DNA of 64,000 nucleotides, from the NCBI GenBank assembly GCA_020205615.1, contig CM035153.1, positions 98,323,622-98,387,621 of the forward strand, in the 5' to 3' direction. Made by a program: the position numbers and the translations under genes. The notes under the pieces were generated by a model. That model did no database searches. It saw nothing but the letters and a program-made list of their open reading frames with translations, and was not told where the DNA came from. The first letter of the stretch is position 1. Each line of letters starts with the position of its first letter. Below are positions 11,176 to 21,760 of this stretch, piece after piece. Origin of the DNA: Panax quinquefolius (taxonomy: Eukaryota > Streptophyta > Magnoliopsida > Apiales > Araliaceae).

Positions 11176-11461
11176 GTAGACTTGTAGTAGAAGATAATAT
11201 TCTGACTTCCACATGCCATTTTGCTAACTGTAAATATTATTGGTCATATTTATATTGTACTGGCTTTAGGTTAAGGACATCTTACTTTCTTATAAGTTAT
11301 AATTCAAAGTAGTATCATGGTTGGTGGCTTCATGGATGAATAGAAATATAAAATAGCTAGCTTTCAAAGGTGTACAGTTAAGAGAACAATTAGTTGTGTG
11401 TTAAGCGTTGTCTTGAAGGACTAAACTTCAAGTGTGGTAATAGCTTCTCCTATTTTCTTAG

Positions 11462-12330
11462 AGAACTTCTGGATGCAATGCAAGCAGGAACGCTAGAACC
11501 TAAAGTAGCATTTCTCAATGCATCACTTCTAAGCAAACTAAGATCAACTCTCTAGTATTAAATGTCTTCTTGCTTTAATAATTTTCTGCTGTGCTGCAAT
11601 ATCTTTCGCATAATATATCTAATATTACTTTCATTAACAAATGAGATAGATCCCAGATGTATTCCCTGTTCTAGCTACTGCTCATAAGATGCTTGTAGCT
11701 AAATCGCAGGAGTCACTGGCAACATGCACTTTACATTGTTAGCTTATTTTTAATTACTCAGGCTCTAAACATGTAAGAACTGTATTGCTTATTAAATTTA
11801 CTTTAGTATTTCTCCATTTCAGTTAATTTTACTTTTAGGCTTCTATTCTAACCAGATCTCAGAATCCTTCAAAAGATGTGGCATCTCTGAAAACTCAATG
11901 TATGTCCTCGTAGCCCGTTCAGTGCATCTGACGATGAGGTGAGTCAGTAAAGTCATAAATAATGCACAGTTCAGTCATGTCATCGTTTGTTGCTCTATTT
12001 CAATGATGAAAGTAAGAGATTACAAGAGAATTTATTTACTGTTTGAGTAGACCTCAGCTATAGAGAAACTTGTCAAAGGAAAGAAGATTGATTTAACAGT
12101 GTTGGAAGGAAGAGCAAACCTAGCCCAAATTCAAAAGGTTTGTTAGTTTTGCATTTATTCCTTCCATTAATTTACATCCCCTACCAGTTGCTTTATGCTG
12201 ATCTTTGATTATATGTTTACAATCTCTTTTAGCACTACAAAATATCCAGTGCAGAACTAGGAATATCATCATCTCTTGCAGATGTTATAGCATGTCGAAT
12301 ATGGTTGCTAGGTTTGTGTTTCTGTTCTAA
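11462..12330 (+). pseudogene. CGI121: CGI121/TPRKB-like KEOPS subunit, partial pseudogene
   Basis: CGI121 is a subunit of the KEOPS/EKC complex needed for the t6A modification of tRNAs. Five exons can be read: 11462-11528 (ELLDAMQAG, KVAFLNASL), 11650-11772 (IPDVFPVLATAHK to NYSGSKH), 11856-11938 (SFKRCGISENS, YVLVAR), 12051-12137 (AIEKLVKGKKIDL to LAQIQK) and 12233-about 12330 (HYKISSAELGISSSLAD). The first exon is missing. Damage: TAG at 11740-11742, a one-base deletion near 11919, a donor site read as CT instead of GT at 11529, and a shifted C-terminus. Other donors (GTAAGA, GTGAGT) and acceptors are still plausible. The family call rests on the continuous block order across exons. Confidence 0.87.
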
Positions 12331-12771
12331 CTAGTGACTTGTCAACATAGTTCTAGTTTAGTGTTTTTATGAAAAGATATGAATAGTTCTAGTTTAGTTC
12401 TTGTCAACATAGTTTTCATTGAAGCTCAAACCTACTAAGATAATCAATGACTAGTGACTATGAGTTGTATAGTTGGTTCACATACTCCATGATTCTATTA
12501 TTTCTAAGTACTTTTGGTTCACATACTGTTAGTTCACATACTTCATGTTTTCATTGGTGAGTGGATTTGGTGGTCCTAATCAGGCTGCGAATGTAGTCAC
12601 ATCTGGCCTATAATTAATTGATTACATATGTTTAGGAGCTATGACATATAATTAATTGAGTACATATGATCACCATTCACTTACTGTAATACTTACGGTA
12701 TTTGGAAATGGTTAACTTCAACTTTAACTATGTTCTTTCAACTTCCTTCCCTGATAAAAGTTCATTTACAG

Positions 12772-12888
12772 GAACCTTCCTACGGATTTTGTGAGATTAG
12801 ATCAAGATATCATGTCACCTCTTGCAGGCAAAAAGAAGTTATATACATATGAAACATTAGACTTCTGGGAACAGATTAAAATTCCTGG
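12772..12888 (+). pseudogene. GMPPA: One exon of GDP-mannose pyrophosphorylase alpha (GMPPA)
   Basis: A 117-bp exon with acceptor TTTACAG before it and donor GTACGC after it reads NLPTDFVRLDQDIMSPLAGK and then LYTYETLDFWEQIKIPG. This is a diagnostic segment of the mannose-1-phosphate guanylyltransferase alpha subunit (KONJAC-type in plants), a regulatory partner of the enzyme that makes GDP-mannose in the cytosol. It is open over its whole length, but no neighbouring GMPPA exon is seen on either side, so the gene is only a fragment. It starts about 440 bp after the end of the CGI121 fragment. Confidence 0.87.
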
Positions 12889-13079
12889 GTACGCTTAACC
12901 TCTAATGCATAAGGTTTATTGCATTCACTTTCTCTTATGTTACAAATGATGGATTGATATTAACTAGTTTAAAATTCCCAGTAATTAAAAATTGCAAACA
13001 ACAATTATAACCTGCTTCTTTATCTTCCATTCATTTATATCTGCTTATAAATTTCCACATTCGTGAAACTAGTTCTCCA

Positions 13080-13756
13080 GATAGAAAGATATCACATCAA
13101 GCAGCAAGAAGTTCATGGTTGATGTTGATGACACATGAGGAGGGGTCCAGATAGATACCCCAACTGGGTGACGAAATTGCGTATTTGAGACAGGTACTAC
13201 TCTTCACGAGTTCTTGGTCTATAAAATTTTTGTTGTATAAGATGATACTTTGACTGATTTTTAATTTAGCCATACATTTTGTTTTTCAGGGCCATCAGGA
13301 GTATATAAGTGAAAGTGGTTCAAAGAGAGAGCCCTTGGAGAATAATCAAGGGTAACATCGAGTTGTGGAGTTTTGTAAGGTTGAAGACCTTGAGTATTCA
13401 ACCCATTCGTGTTCTGGAGAAAGTCATTTGTAGAGTGACTCTTCGGTTTGTAGATCTAACTTCTAGTGTGGTTGGTAAATCTTTTAAAATGACACTTCAC
13501 AGCGACGTTGGTTTCCCACTTCCTTGTTGAAAGAACTAGATATGAAGTCGCTATGGCGAGGAACCCCGGACGTCTCGTGATAAGTGTCGTCCGGTGGAAA
13601 AATGAGGGGATGAAGATGGGAGTTGGTGGGATGGCGGGGATCTGAGGTGTGAAAGCCAAATCTCCGAATTTCCAGAAAGCCCATGGGAAAGGTATGTGGT
13701 CCATTATAAGAGTGAGCCCACTGAAACACATTGACATAGTCCATGGGAACTTTATG
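13080..13756 (+). pseudogene. WD40-bromodomain (PHIP/BRWD-type) gene fragment, exons 1-2
   Basis: Exon one (about 13080-13193) reads SSWLMLMTHEEGSR, stop, IPQLGDEIAYLRQ and ends with donor GTACTA. The next exon starts at 13290 after TTTTTCAG with HQEYISESGS and continues VVEFCKVEDLEYSTH, TLRFVDLTSSVVGKSFK, ERTRYEVAMARN, ISEFPESPWERYVV and HSPWELYD. These are the conserved blocks between the WD40 repeats and the bromodomain of PHIP/BRWD proteins, nuclear chromatin readers. Stops (for example TAG in place of a tryptophan at 13153) and several frameshifts show it is dead. Element B interrupts the exon right after SPWELYD; it resumes at 23244. Confidence 0.87.
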
Positions 13757-13929
13757 ATTTTTGCGATAACCCGGGATTTCGAATAATCAAAATTTGACGA
13801 ATAAATTTTTTTTTAATTAATATTGACATTGATTGTTAATATTGTACTGTGTATCTGTAAAACAAGTCTCGAGAACTGGTCAAATTAAGTATTGATTGAG
13901 AAAATAGAGTAGAGTTGTGTATGACTTTA

Positions 13930-14425
13930 GAAACCCTAACCCTAATTCTTTGGATAGGGATTCATTAGAAAATTCAATTAAAATAATTATTTTGATGAGT
14001 ATGTGTTTGGACTGTATAGAAATGTTGACAATGATTGACTAGATAAGGTTTAATATTAATAAACCCTAATAAGATATTAGAACCCCAAATCTCGGGATTA
14101 TAAACCCTAACGCACAGTTAGAAACCCTAATCCATAGCTAGAAAACCCTAATTTCAAAATTGGGGATCGTAAACCCTAAATTAGGAAACCCTAACCCTAA
14201 TTGGCAAGCATAATGTGTTTAATTAAACTTAAATATGATTAGAAAATCCTAATTATATTTTAGTATCTTAATTTCTATTTTTACAAACCCTAATTGTAAT
14301 TTAGAAATTTTATTTTCTATTATAAAAACCTTAATTTTGAAAATCCTAGATGTTAGATTTTTAAAACCTAAGGGTTACGACCTTAGGGTTAAACCCTAAG
14401 GGTCAAACCCTAAGGGTTTGGACAA
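13930..14425 (+). repeat. Telo-box-like AAACCCTAA array in B 5' LTR
   Basis: About a dozen copies of CCCTAA, most as AAACCCTAA(T), scattered with irregular spacing, ending in inverted pairs such as AAACCCTAAGGGTTT-type palindromes near 14365-14420. The same array is in the second LTR and a shorter one in solo LTR S. The irregular spacing speaks against a chromosome-end remnant. Confidence 0.8.
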
Positions 14426-14608
14426 TGACAAGAATACCATTTAATTATATTTTATAAATTACAATAATACCATTTTTACATTTTTAATAAGCTAACTTGT
14501 GAAATTGGCTTTACCTTTAGTAGGTTACCAACTAATTTGACTTGTTGACATTTTTATATCAGCCATTTAACACTCCATTTGATAGCCAACATCAGATCTT
14601 ACATGAAT

Positions 14609-14622
14609 CTAGCAATATATAA
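14609..14622 (+). promoter_or_regulatory. TATA-like box of element B 5' LTR
   Basis: GCAATATATAAGAG, unchanged in the 3' LTR (about 19653-19666), followed by a purine-rich AGAGAGA stretch. It lies about 850 bp into the LTR, right after the telo-box array. Likely core promoter, not provable from sequence. Confidence 0.45.
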
Positions 14623-15839
14623 GAGATTTAGAGAGAAAAAAATTATAATACTTGCTCATTTTTATTGTTGCTCTCACTAACTCCCTCTCTAACCTCAACC
14701 TCCGAAAATTAGAAGTAGATCAGTCTTATTTTTAGCCCCTAGATCAACCCATAACATATTGGAGAGTATAGACCAAGAACTGGAAAGCTAGAAGGTATAA
14801 CCTAAATTTGATTTTTGATCATTGTTGCTTAGAAACTTTTTATGTTTATATGTTTAAATTTATGTTAGAAGTTGTTTTTAGTTGATCTATATTGATCCAT
14901 GATGGATCCATAACATCAAAGTGGGTAAAAATTCAAGTTTTCAAAATCTGTTCTTGAGTTTGAATGTTGGTCTGACAAGAAATGTCAGTGACCGTAGATC
15001 TTATTGTGTTCATGCTTTGTAATGTTTTAAAGTTGTAAGTTGTAGCCTGACATGTTGTCATGGATATGCAAGTGAAATCAGGGTCAGTTAATAGCTAGAT
15101 TTCATTTTGTTTAAGGTCAAACATCATTGATGAAGCGTTCTATACGAAATTCAGGCGACCCGAAAAGTTTAAGTAGCGTCTGACAAGATTTCAAGCCTCT
15201 AGATCTGTCAGGTTTTTGGTTTTATGTTGTTGTTGTATCAGAAGTGTATCTGGTTATGTGGACTACAGATCTGGGTATTTAGATCTCCTAAAACATCAAT
15301 AGATTGAACATATCAATTGGTCAAAGTAGGCCACTTGGCCACGGATGGGAATTTCTGGAATTTCTAGAAAAGTGAAGAACACGTTTTTCTGACAGCTTTT
15401 GACCAAGCTATAACTTGAGATCTTGTTGTTGTTCATTTGATCCGTTGTTGTATTATTGTTGGCTGACATATGGACTCTAACTTTGAACCTTGAGATCACT
15501 TAAAACATGAACGGAACGTATATAAAATCAAGCATAAAAGTAGTCAGTCGAAGTTCTGGGTTTCTGAGGAAACCCAAAAATGATCTGACAGTGACTTTAA
15601 GAGGCTAGATCTAATTTTTTGGTTGTTGTATGACCATGATTCTAATTAGGTATTGTAGAGTTACATTTCTACTTCACGATTGAGTTTTAACCTAGCCCAG
15701 AACAAGAATAGATTCGATTTTATGATTGGTCAAACAGGCGACTTGATACTTGAAAATTGTCGATGTTCTTGAGCTCAAGAACACCAACAATGATGCTTTA
15801 CGTAAGCTAAAGACCTCTGACTGACGGTTTATTTATTTT

Positions 15840-16760
15840 CTATTTTTTGTTTTTCCGAAAAATGATTAAAAATTAGAAATAAATTATTAAAGTATTAAAA
15901 ATGGTTTTAAAAATTATTTTAAATTATGAAAAATAATTTCTTATTATTTGGGATATTTTTCATTAATATTTATAATTATTTGAATATTAATGATATTTAA
16001 TTTATTTAATTAGTATATTAAATAAATTAGAGAAAAATAATTTAATATTATTTAAAACCATTTAAAAAATATTTTGAATTATAAAATGTAACTTTTAATA
16101 TTTTTGGATATTTGTCATTAATAATTTTAAATTAATGATATTAGATTTATTTGATTATTAAATTAAATAAATAAGTTAAAAATAATTTTAATGATTTAAA
16201 ATCATTTTAAATGAGAATAAAGTGTTAGAAAATAATTTAAATTAGATAATATAACTTTCAATATTTTTGGAGAATTCTCATTAATAAATTAATATTAATG
16301 ATGTTAGATTTATTTAATTGTTATATTAAATAAATGAATTATAAATGATTTTATTGATTTAAATATTATTTAAAAATGAGAAAATGATTTAAAAATACTT
16401 TAAGTTATAATTAATGACTTTTAATATTTGGATAATAATTTCATTAATATTTAAATATTAATGGTGATAATTTATAAATGATTCTAATTACTTTAAAATC
16501 ATTTAAGTAGAATATTGATGATTTAAAAATATTTTAAGTTATTAAAAATAACTTTAATATTTTGACAAGTATGTTATTAATATTTTTATTAAATATTAAT
16601 AATAAAATATTAATAACGATAAGATTATTTAATAATTAAATCATTTAAAAATGATTTCGATGTTTGAAAAATTATGATAAATTATAATAATTGCTTGATA
16701 ATTATTAAAAGCTTCCGAAAAATATTATAAATGATAATTGACTTATCAAAATTAATATTG
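15840..16760 (+). repeat. AT-rich imperfect tandem array, about 160-bp period
   Basis: Segments built around CATTAATATTT...AATATTAATGA recur at about 15959, 16115, 16279, 16440 and 16571. Each is followed by ATTTATTTAAT and TATTAAATAAAT-type inverted repeats and then TTTAAAATCATTTAA. Strongly AT, no coding potential. Counterparts: 20890-21760 in the other LTR and 34310-35050 in solo LTR S. Confidence 0.75.
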
Positions 16761-18209
16761 AAGATTAGAAATCGATTTTTGCTTGACAATGACTGTGTTA
16801 ATTGTCGGATAGGGTGACCAGAACGCCGAGAATGGACCGAAGTCCAACCAGACCGAAATAGTTAGACTTGTTATGTGTTTATATAGGTTATAAACACTGA
16901 TGTAACTATGTGTTGATGTGCCTAAGAGAAATTTGACTGTAAACTACAGTGTTGTGTGTTATAAATGATTGTGCTAATTATGAGAGCGACATTGTTGATT
17001 ATAGGTCTTACGAACGTAGTAAATTATATTTTGTGGCTGTAATCAGCGGAAGAAGCAAGTTTCCTAACTCAACCTTGAGTTATATTCATTCAATTATTAT
17101 AGTGGTAAATTATTGCTAATTACACCACATCCAGGGAATTTATTGTTGATTATTCGCAGTTAGTGCGTGATTAATAATTCAAATTGAATTACTGATTCGG
17201 AAATATACATTTGTAGAATAACTGTTGTTGGATATTTATATACGTAGAAGCTAGAATTGACAGTACAGATAGTTCCTGTTTATTGTCAAATTATACTGAG
17301 AAATGTCTTAGCTAATTATTCTGGCTAGACGAACATTTGTTAGAACTTGATAGGTTCGAGAAGAGAATTCAAATATTATTGATAAATCGATGCCAATTAT
17401 TTTGGCTAGATCGAGAAGTAGTTAGAATTTGAAATCACAGTAATTCGTTGTTAAATCAAAATCTTGATTCTAAGACTGAGAAGAACAACCTTTTATGTAA
17501 AGGGAATAATTTATTGGTCATATTTTTGGCCTTTGCGCGCGATTAAGTATTATGCATAATATAGGGTATACTAAAGCTGATCACTTTATATACTTGCAGA
17601 GGGGTATGATTTAATCTTTATGGTTATCTGATCCACCCGGTATATCAAAGTATTACTTTGATAGTTACTCGAGAAGAGAAGTTCAAGATCCAATGGATCG
17701 CTCTGTATAAATCTAGAAAACATTCCACTTTGCTATTTCGTAGAATCAATCCTTGTTTATTCATTTGAATATCGTAGAAAACTTTGAAAGCGTTGTATTC
17801 TTTCATTATCAAATTATTGTTGCGTAAAATATGGGAAGGTTTGATATTGATTTCTATATCTTTATCGTATGTCTTAACTTACGGGGCAAACTTGTTGCTC
17901 ACCCTTGCTATAAATAAAACTTTTCAGCTAGGGACGAAGTTGCAGACGGTGCTACGAAGAAGAACAAAGGCAAATGCATCGTAATAAATTAGTTTTATGA
18001 ATAGTATTAATTATATGGTTGTAATGTAAACCCTTTTTGTATATTTAAGGGGGTATGTTTGTAATGTTAAGGTTAGCAGACCTGTGATTAATGTATTAAC
18101 AATATATGTTAATGTGGTATGTATTACTATTCACATATGGAATGGGTAGTTAGATGCTATTATATTGTGTATTGTGAACACCAAACTCGGGGGTCAGGTA
18201 ACCCGGATT

Positions 18210-18451
18210 ATAACTATGAGCGAGACAGAGAATACTCATTTAGAGTACTAAGTGAGGGATTGTTGAAGCATGTCGATAGTGAGATATGTAGACACATAGT
18301 GAGAGGAGTTGTACTGGTGAAGTACTAATCAAGTTGTTTAAACTGATTGTAGGATGTCGGGAGAAGATAAGATGAGTACGGAGATGCCAATAATTGTTGT
18401 TGCACAGATGCCGATGGCGAGGTGCCAAGCCTGAGTGAATCAGTTGAAGAG
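18210..18451 (+). other. Element B leader with damaged PBS
   Basis: Follows the truncated 5' LTR. The first bases ATAACTATGAGC resemble a mutated tRNA-iMet primer-binding site (TGGTATCAGAGC); this is inference. The leader has no long frame and runs to a possible ATG at 18354 (MSGEDKMSTEM), which stops early at 18432. Confidence 0.4.
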
Positions 18452-18810
18452 ATGGGAAAAGATGAACCTATGGTTAATCTCGGGAGTGATCACGATGATT
18501 ATCCTGAGATGTATCTAAGTGGTGATGAGGAGGCGGAGTCTGAAGAAGTTAAGGTGGAGTTAAAGAATAAGATCAAGGTTTGTGAACAAGATTAGCTATC
18601 TGCAGAAGTCCAAGAACTCCGGAGTAAGGTATTTCTCTTGGAGGAGTTGTGGAAGACGGAGCGGGCATTACGCAAAATGACTGAAGAACGGAACGAGCTA
18701 AAAGTGCAGGTGGAGAGAATGAAGGCTGAAGGTGGTGGATCGTCTGAAGGAACCAGCAAGAAGGGCAAGACTGAGAGAAAAAGGAACAAAGACAGCGACA
18801 ACTCTGAAAA
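18452..18810 (+). pseudogene. Coiled-coil, charged ORF of element B (gag-like position)
   Basis: From an ATG at 18452 the frame reads MGKDEPMVNLGSDHDDYPEM, an acidic stretch (DEEAESEEVKVELKNK), a TAG at 18593-18595, then a heptad-like helix (VQELRSKVFLLEELWKTERA, MTEERNELKVQVERMKAE), then a basic tail (KKGKTERKRNKDSD) that runs into the 3' LTR. It occupies the place where gag should start, but I do not recognise a gag domain and there is no zinc knuckle. It may be a gag N-terminus or an acquired piece. The two halves are joined here only by reading through the stop. Confidence 0.5.
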
Positions 18811-18969
18811 TTCAAACCCGGGATTTCGAATAATCAAAATTTTACGAATAATTTTTTTTTTATTTAATATTGACTGTTAATATTGTACTGTGTATCTGTG
18901 AGACAAGTCTCAAGAACTGGTCAAATTAAGTATTGACTGAGAAAATAGAGTAGAGTTGTGCTAAACAGC

Positions 18970-19470
18970 TTTAAAAACCCTAACCCTAATTGCTGGATAG
19001 GGATTCAGTAGAAAATTCAATTAAAATAATTATTTTGATGAATATGTGTTTGGACTGTATAGAAATGTTGACAATGATTGACTGGATAAGGTTTAATATT
19101 AATAAACCCTAATAAGAGATTAGAAACCCTAATCTCGAGATTAGAAACCCTAACACACAGTTAGAAACCCTAATCCATAGCCAAAAAACCCTAATTTCAA
19201 AATTGGGGATCGTAAACCCTAAATTAGGAAACCCTAACCCTAATTTGTAAGTATAATGTGTTTAATTAAACTTAAATATGATTAGAAAACCCTAATTATA
19301 TTTTATTATCATAATTTCTATTTTTACAAACCCTAATTGTAATTTAGAAATTTTATTTTCTATTATAAAAACCTTAATTTTGAAAATCCTAGAAGTTAGA
19401 TTTTTAAAACCTAAGGGTTACAAACTTAGGGTTAAACCCTAAGGGTCAAACCCTAAGGGTTTGGACAAGG
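18970..19470 (+). repeat. Telo-box-like array in B 3' LTR
   Basis: Copy of the 13930-14425 array with AAACCCTAA units and terminal inverted pairs. Several units are better preserved here (for example AAACCCTAATCTCG where the other copy has ACCCCAAATCTCG). Confidence 0.8.
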
Positions 19471-20889
19471 ACAAGAATACCATTTAATTATATTTTATAA
19501 ATGACAATAATACCCTTTTTACATTTTTAATAAGCTAACTTGTGAAATTGGCTTTACCTTTAGTAGGTTACCAACTAATTTGACTTGTTGACATTTTTAT
19601 ATCAGCCATTTAACACTCCATTTGATAGCCAACATCAGATCTTACATGAATCTAGCAATATATAAGAGATTTAGAGAGAGAAAAATTATAATACTTGCTC
19701 ATTTTTACTGTTGCTCTCACCAACTCCCTCTCTAACCTCAACCTCCGAAAATTAGAAGTAGATCAGTCATATTTTTAGCCCCTAGATCAACCCATAACAT
19801 ATTGGAGAGTATAGACCAAGAATTGGAAAGATAGAAAGTAGAACCTAAATTTGATATTTGATCTTTGTTGATTAGAAACTTTTTGTGTTTATGTGTTTAA
19901 ATTTATGTTAGAAGTTGTTTTTAGTTGATCTTTGTTGATCCATGATGAATCCATAGCATCAAAGTGGGTAAAAATTCAAGTTTTCAAAATCTGTTCTTGA
20001 GTTTGAATGTTGGTCTGACAAGAAATGTCAGTGACCGTAGATCTTATTGTGTTCATGCTTTGTAATGTTTTAAAGTTGTTAGTTGTAGCCTGACATGTTG
20101 TCATGGATATGCAAGTGAAATCAGGGTCATTTAATAGCTAGATTTCATTTTATTTAAGGTCAAACATCATTGACCGACGTTTACCGCACGAAATTCTGGG
20201 CAGCCCAGAAAGTTTAAGTAGCGTCTGACAAGATTTCAAGATTCCAAATCTCTCAGGTTTTTGGTTTTATGTTGTTGTTGTTGTATCAGGAGTGTAGCTG
20301 GTTATGTGGACTACAGATCTGGGTATTTAGATCTCCTAAAACATCAATAGATTGAACATATCAATTGGTCAAAGTAGGCCACTTGGCCACGGATGGAATT
20401 TCTGAATTTCGGAAAAAGTGAAGAACACGTTTTTTCGACTTTTTTGACCAAGCTATAACTTGAGATCTTGTTGTTGTTCATTTGATCTGTTGTTGTATTA
20501 TTGTTGGCTGACATATGGACTCTAACTTTGAACCTTGAGATCACTTAAAACATGAATCTAACGATATATAAAATCAAGCATAAAAGTAGTCGATTGAAGT
20601 TACGGGTTTACGAGGAAACCCAAATATGATCTGACAGTGACTTTAAGAGGCTAGATCTAATTTTTTGTTTGTTGTATGACCATGATTCTGATTGGGTATT
20701 GTAGAGTTACATTTCTACTTCATGATTGAGTTTTAACCTAGCCTAGAACAAGAATAGATTCGATTTTATGATTGGTCAAACAAGACAGCTTGATAACGAA
20801 GCTGTTAGTGTTCTTGAGCTCAAGAACACCAACAGCGACGCTTTCTGTCGCTAAAGACCTACAGCGACGGTTTATTTATTTTTTATTTT

Positions 20890-21760
20890 CTGTTTTTCCG
20901 AAAAATGATTAAAAATTAGAAATAAATTATTAAAATTATTAAAAATGGTTTTAAAAATTATTTTAAATTCTGAAAAATAATTTCTGATTATTTGGGATAT
21001 TTTTCATTAATATTTATAATTATTTGAATATTAATGATATTTAATTTATTTAATTACTATATTAAATAAATTAGAGAAAAATAATTTAATATTATTTAAA
21101 ACCATTTAAAAAATATTTTGAGTTACAAAATGTAACTTTTAATATTTTTGGAGATTTGTCATTAATAATTTTATATTAATGATATTAGATTTATTTGATT
21201 ATTAAATTAAATAAATAAGTTTAAAATGATTTTAATGCTTTAAAAATCATTTTAATTGAGAATAAAGTGTTAGAAAATAATTTAAATTAGATAATATAAC
21301 TTTCAATATATTTAGAGAATTCTAATTAAAAAATTAATATTAATGATGTTAGATTTATTTAATTGTTATATTAAATAAATGAATTAAAAATGATTTTATT
21401 GATTTAAAAATTATTTTAAAATAAGAAAAATGATTTAAAAATATTTTAAGTTATAATTAATGACTTTTAATATTTGGATAACAATTTCATTAATATTTAA
21501 AATAATTTACAAATGATTCTAATTACTTTAAAAATCATTTAAGTAGAATATTGATGATTTAAAAATATTTTAAGTTATTAAAATAACTTTAATATTTTGA
21601 CAAGTATGTTATTAATAGTTTTATTAAATATGAATAATGATAAGATTATTTGATAATTAAATCATTTAAAAATGATTAGATGTTTGAAAAATTATTATAA
21701 ATTATAATAATTGCTTGATAATTATTAAAAGCTTCCGAAAAATTCTATAAACGATAATTG
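20890..21760 (+). repeat. AT-rich imperfect tandem array in B 3' LTR
   Basis: Counterpart of 15840-16760 with the same unit order; one unit is partly deleted near 21480-21500. No coding potential. Confidence 0.72.

Larger units (their letters stand above)
11176..13761 (+). other. Chimera of three host gene fragments (left part)
   Basis: Between two retrotransposons lie exon-intron fragments of three functionally unrelated genes, all on the plus strand and in the order CGI121, GMPPA, WD40-bromodomain protein. Introns with usable GT/AG borders are kept, so this is not a retrocopy. The last exon continues beyond the inserted element B at 23244-23523. Such a mixture is the hallmark of gene-fragment capture by a Helitron or Pack-MULE, but no terminal signature of either could be recognised. 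An old, decayed chromosomal segment remains possible. Confidence 0.7.
13762..18209 (+). repeat. 5' LTR of element B (about 4.45 kb)
   Basis: From TGCGATAACCC to AACCCGGATT. Compared with the other LTR it lacks the final bases TGGGGGCGTCACA, which were lost together with part of the PBS. Parts in order: telo-box array (13930-14425), TATA-like GCAATATATAAGAG (14609-14622), a transcribed-looking segment with a 20-bp palindrome (15764-15783), an AT-rich array with about 160-bp period (15840-16760), and a 3' part with a hairpin motif (17392-17406). No gene is seen; scattered short open frames are chance. Confidence 0.88.

Noticed and set aside
13309..13530. 73-codon plus-strand ORF as a small gene
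   Set aside because: It is a frame-shifted mixture of the WD40-bromodomain exon; only its second half is in the ancestral frame.
13456..13744. Two overlapping minus-strand ORFs of 86-93 codons
   Set aside because: Antisense shadows of the plus-strand WD40-bromodomain exon.
13930..14425. Interstitial telomere (chromosome-fusion scar)
   Set aside because: The CCCTAAA units are irregularly spaced, mixed in orientation, and occur in the same place of two LTR copies and a related solo LTR, so they belong to the LTR.
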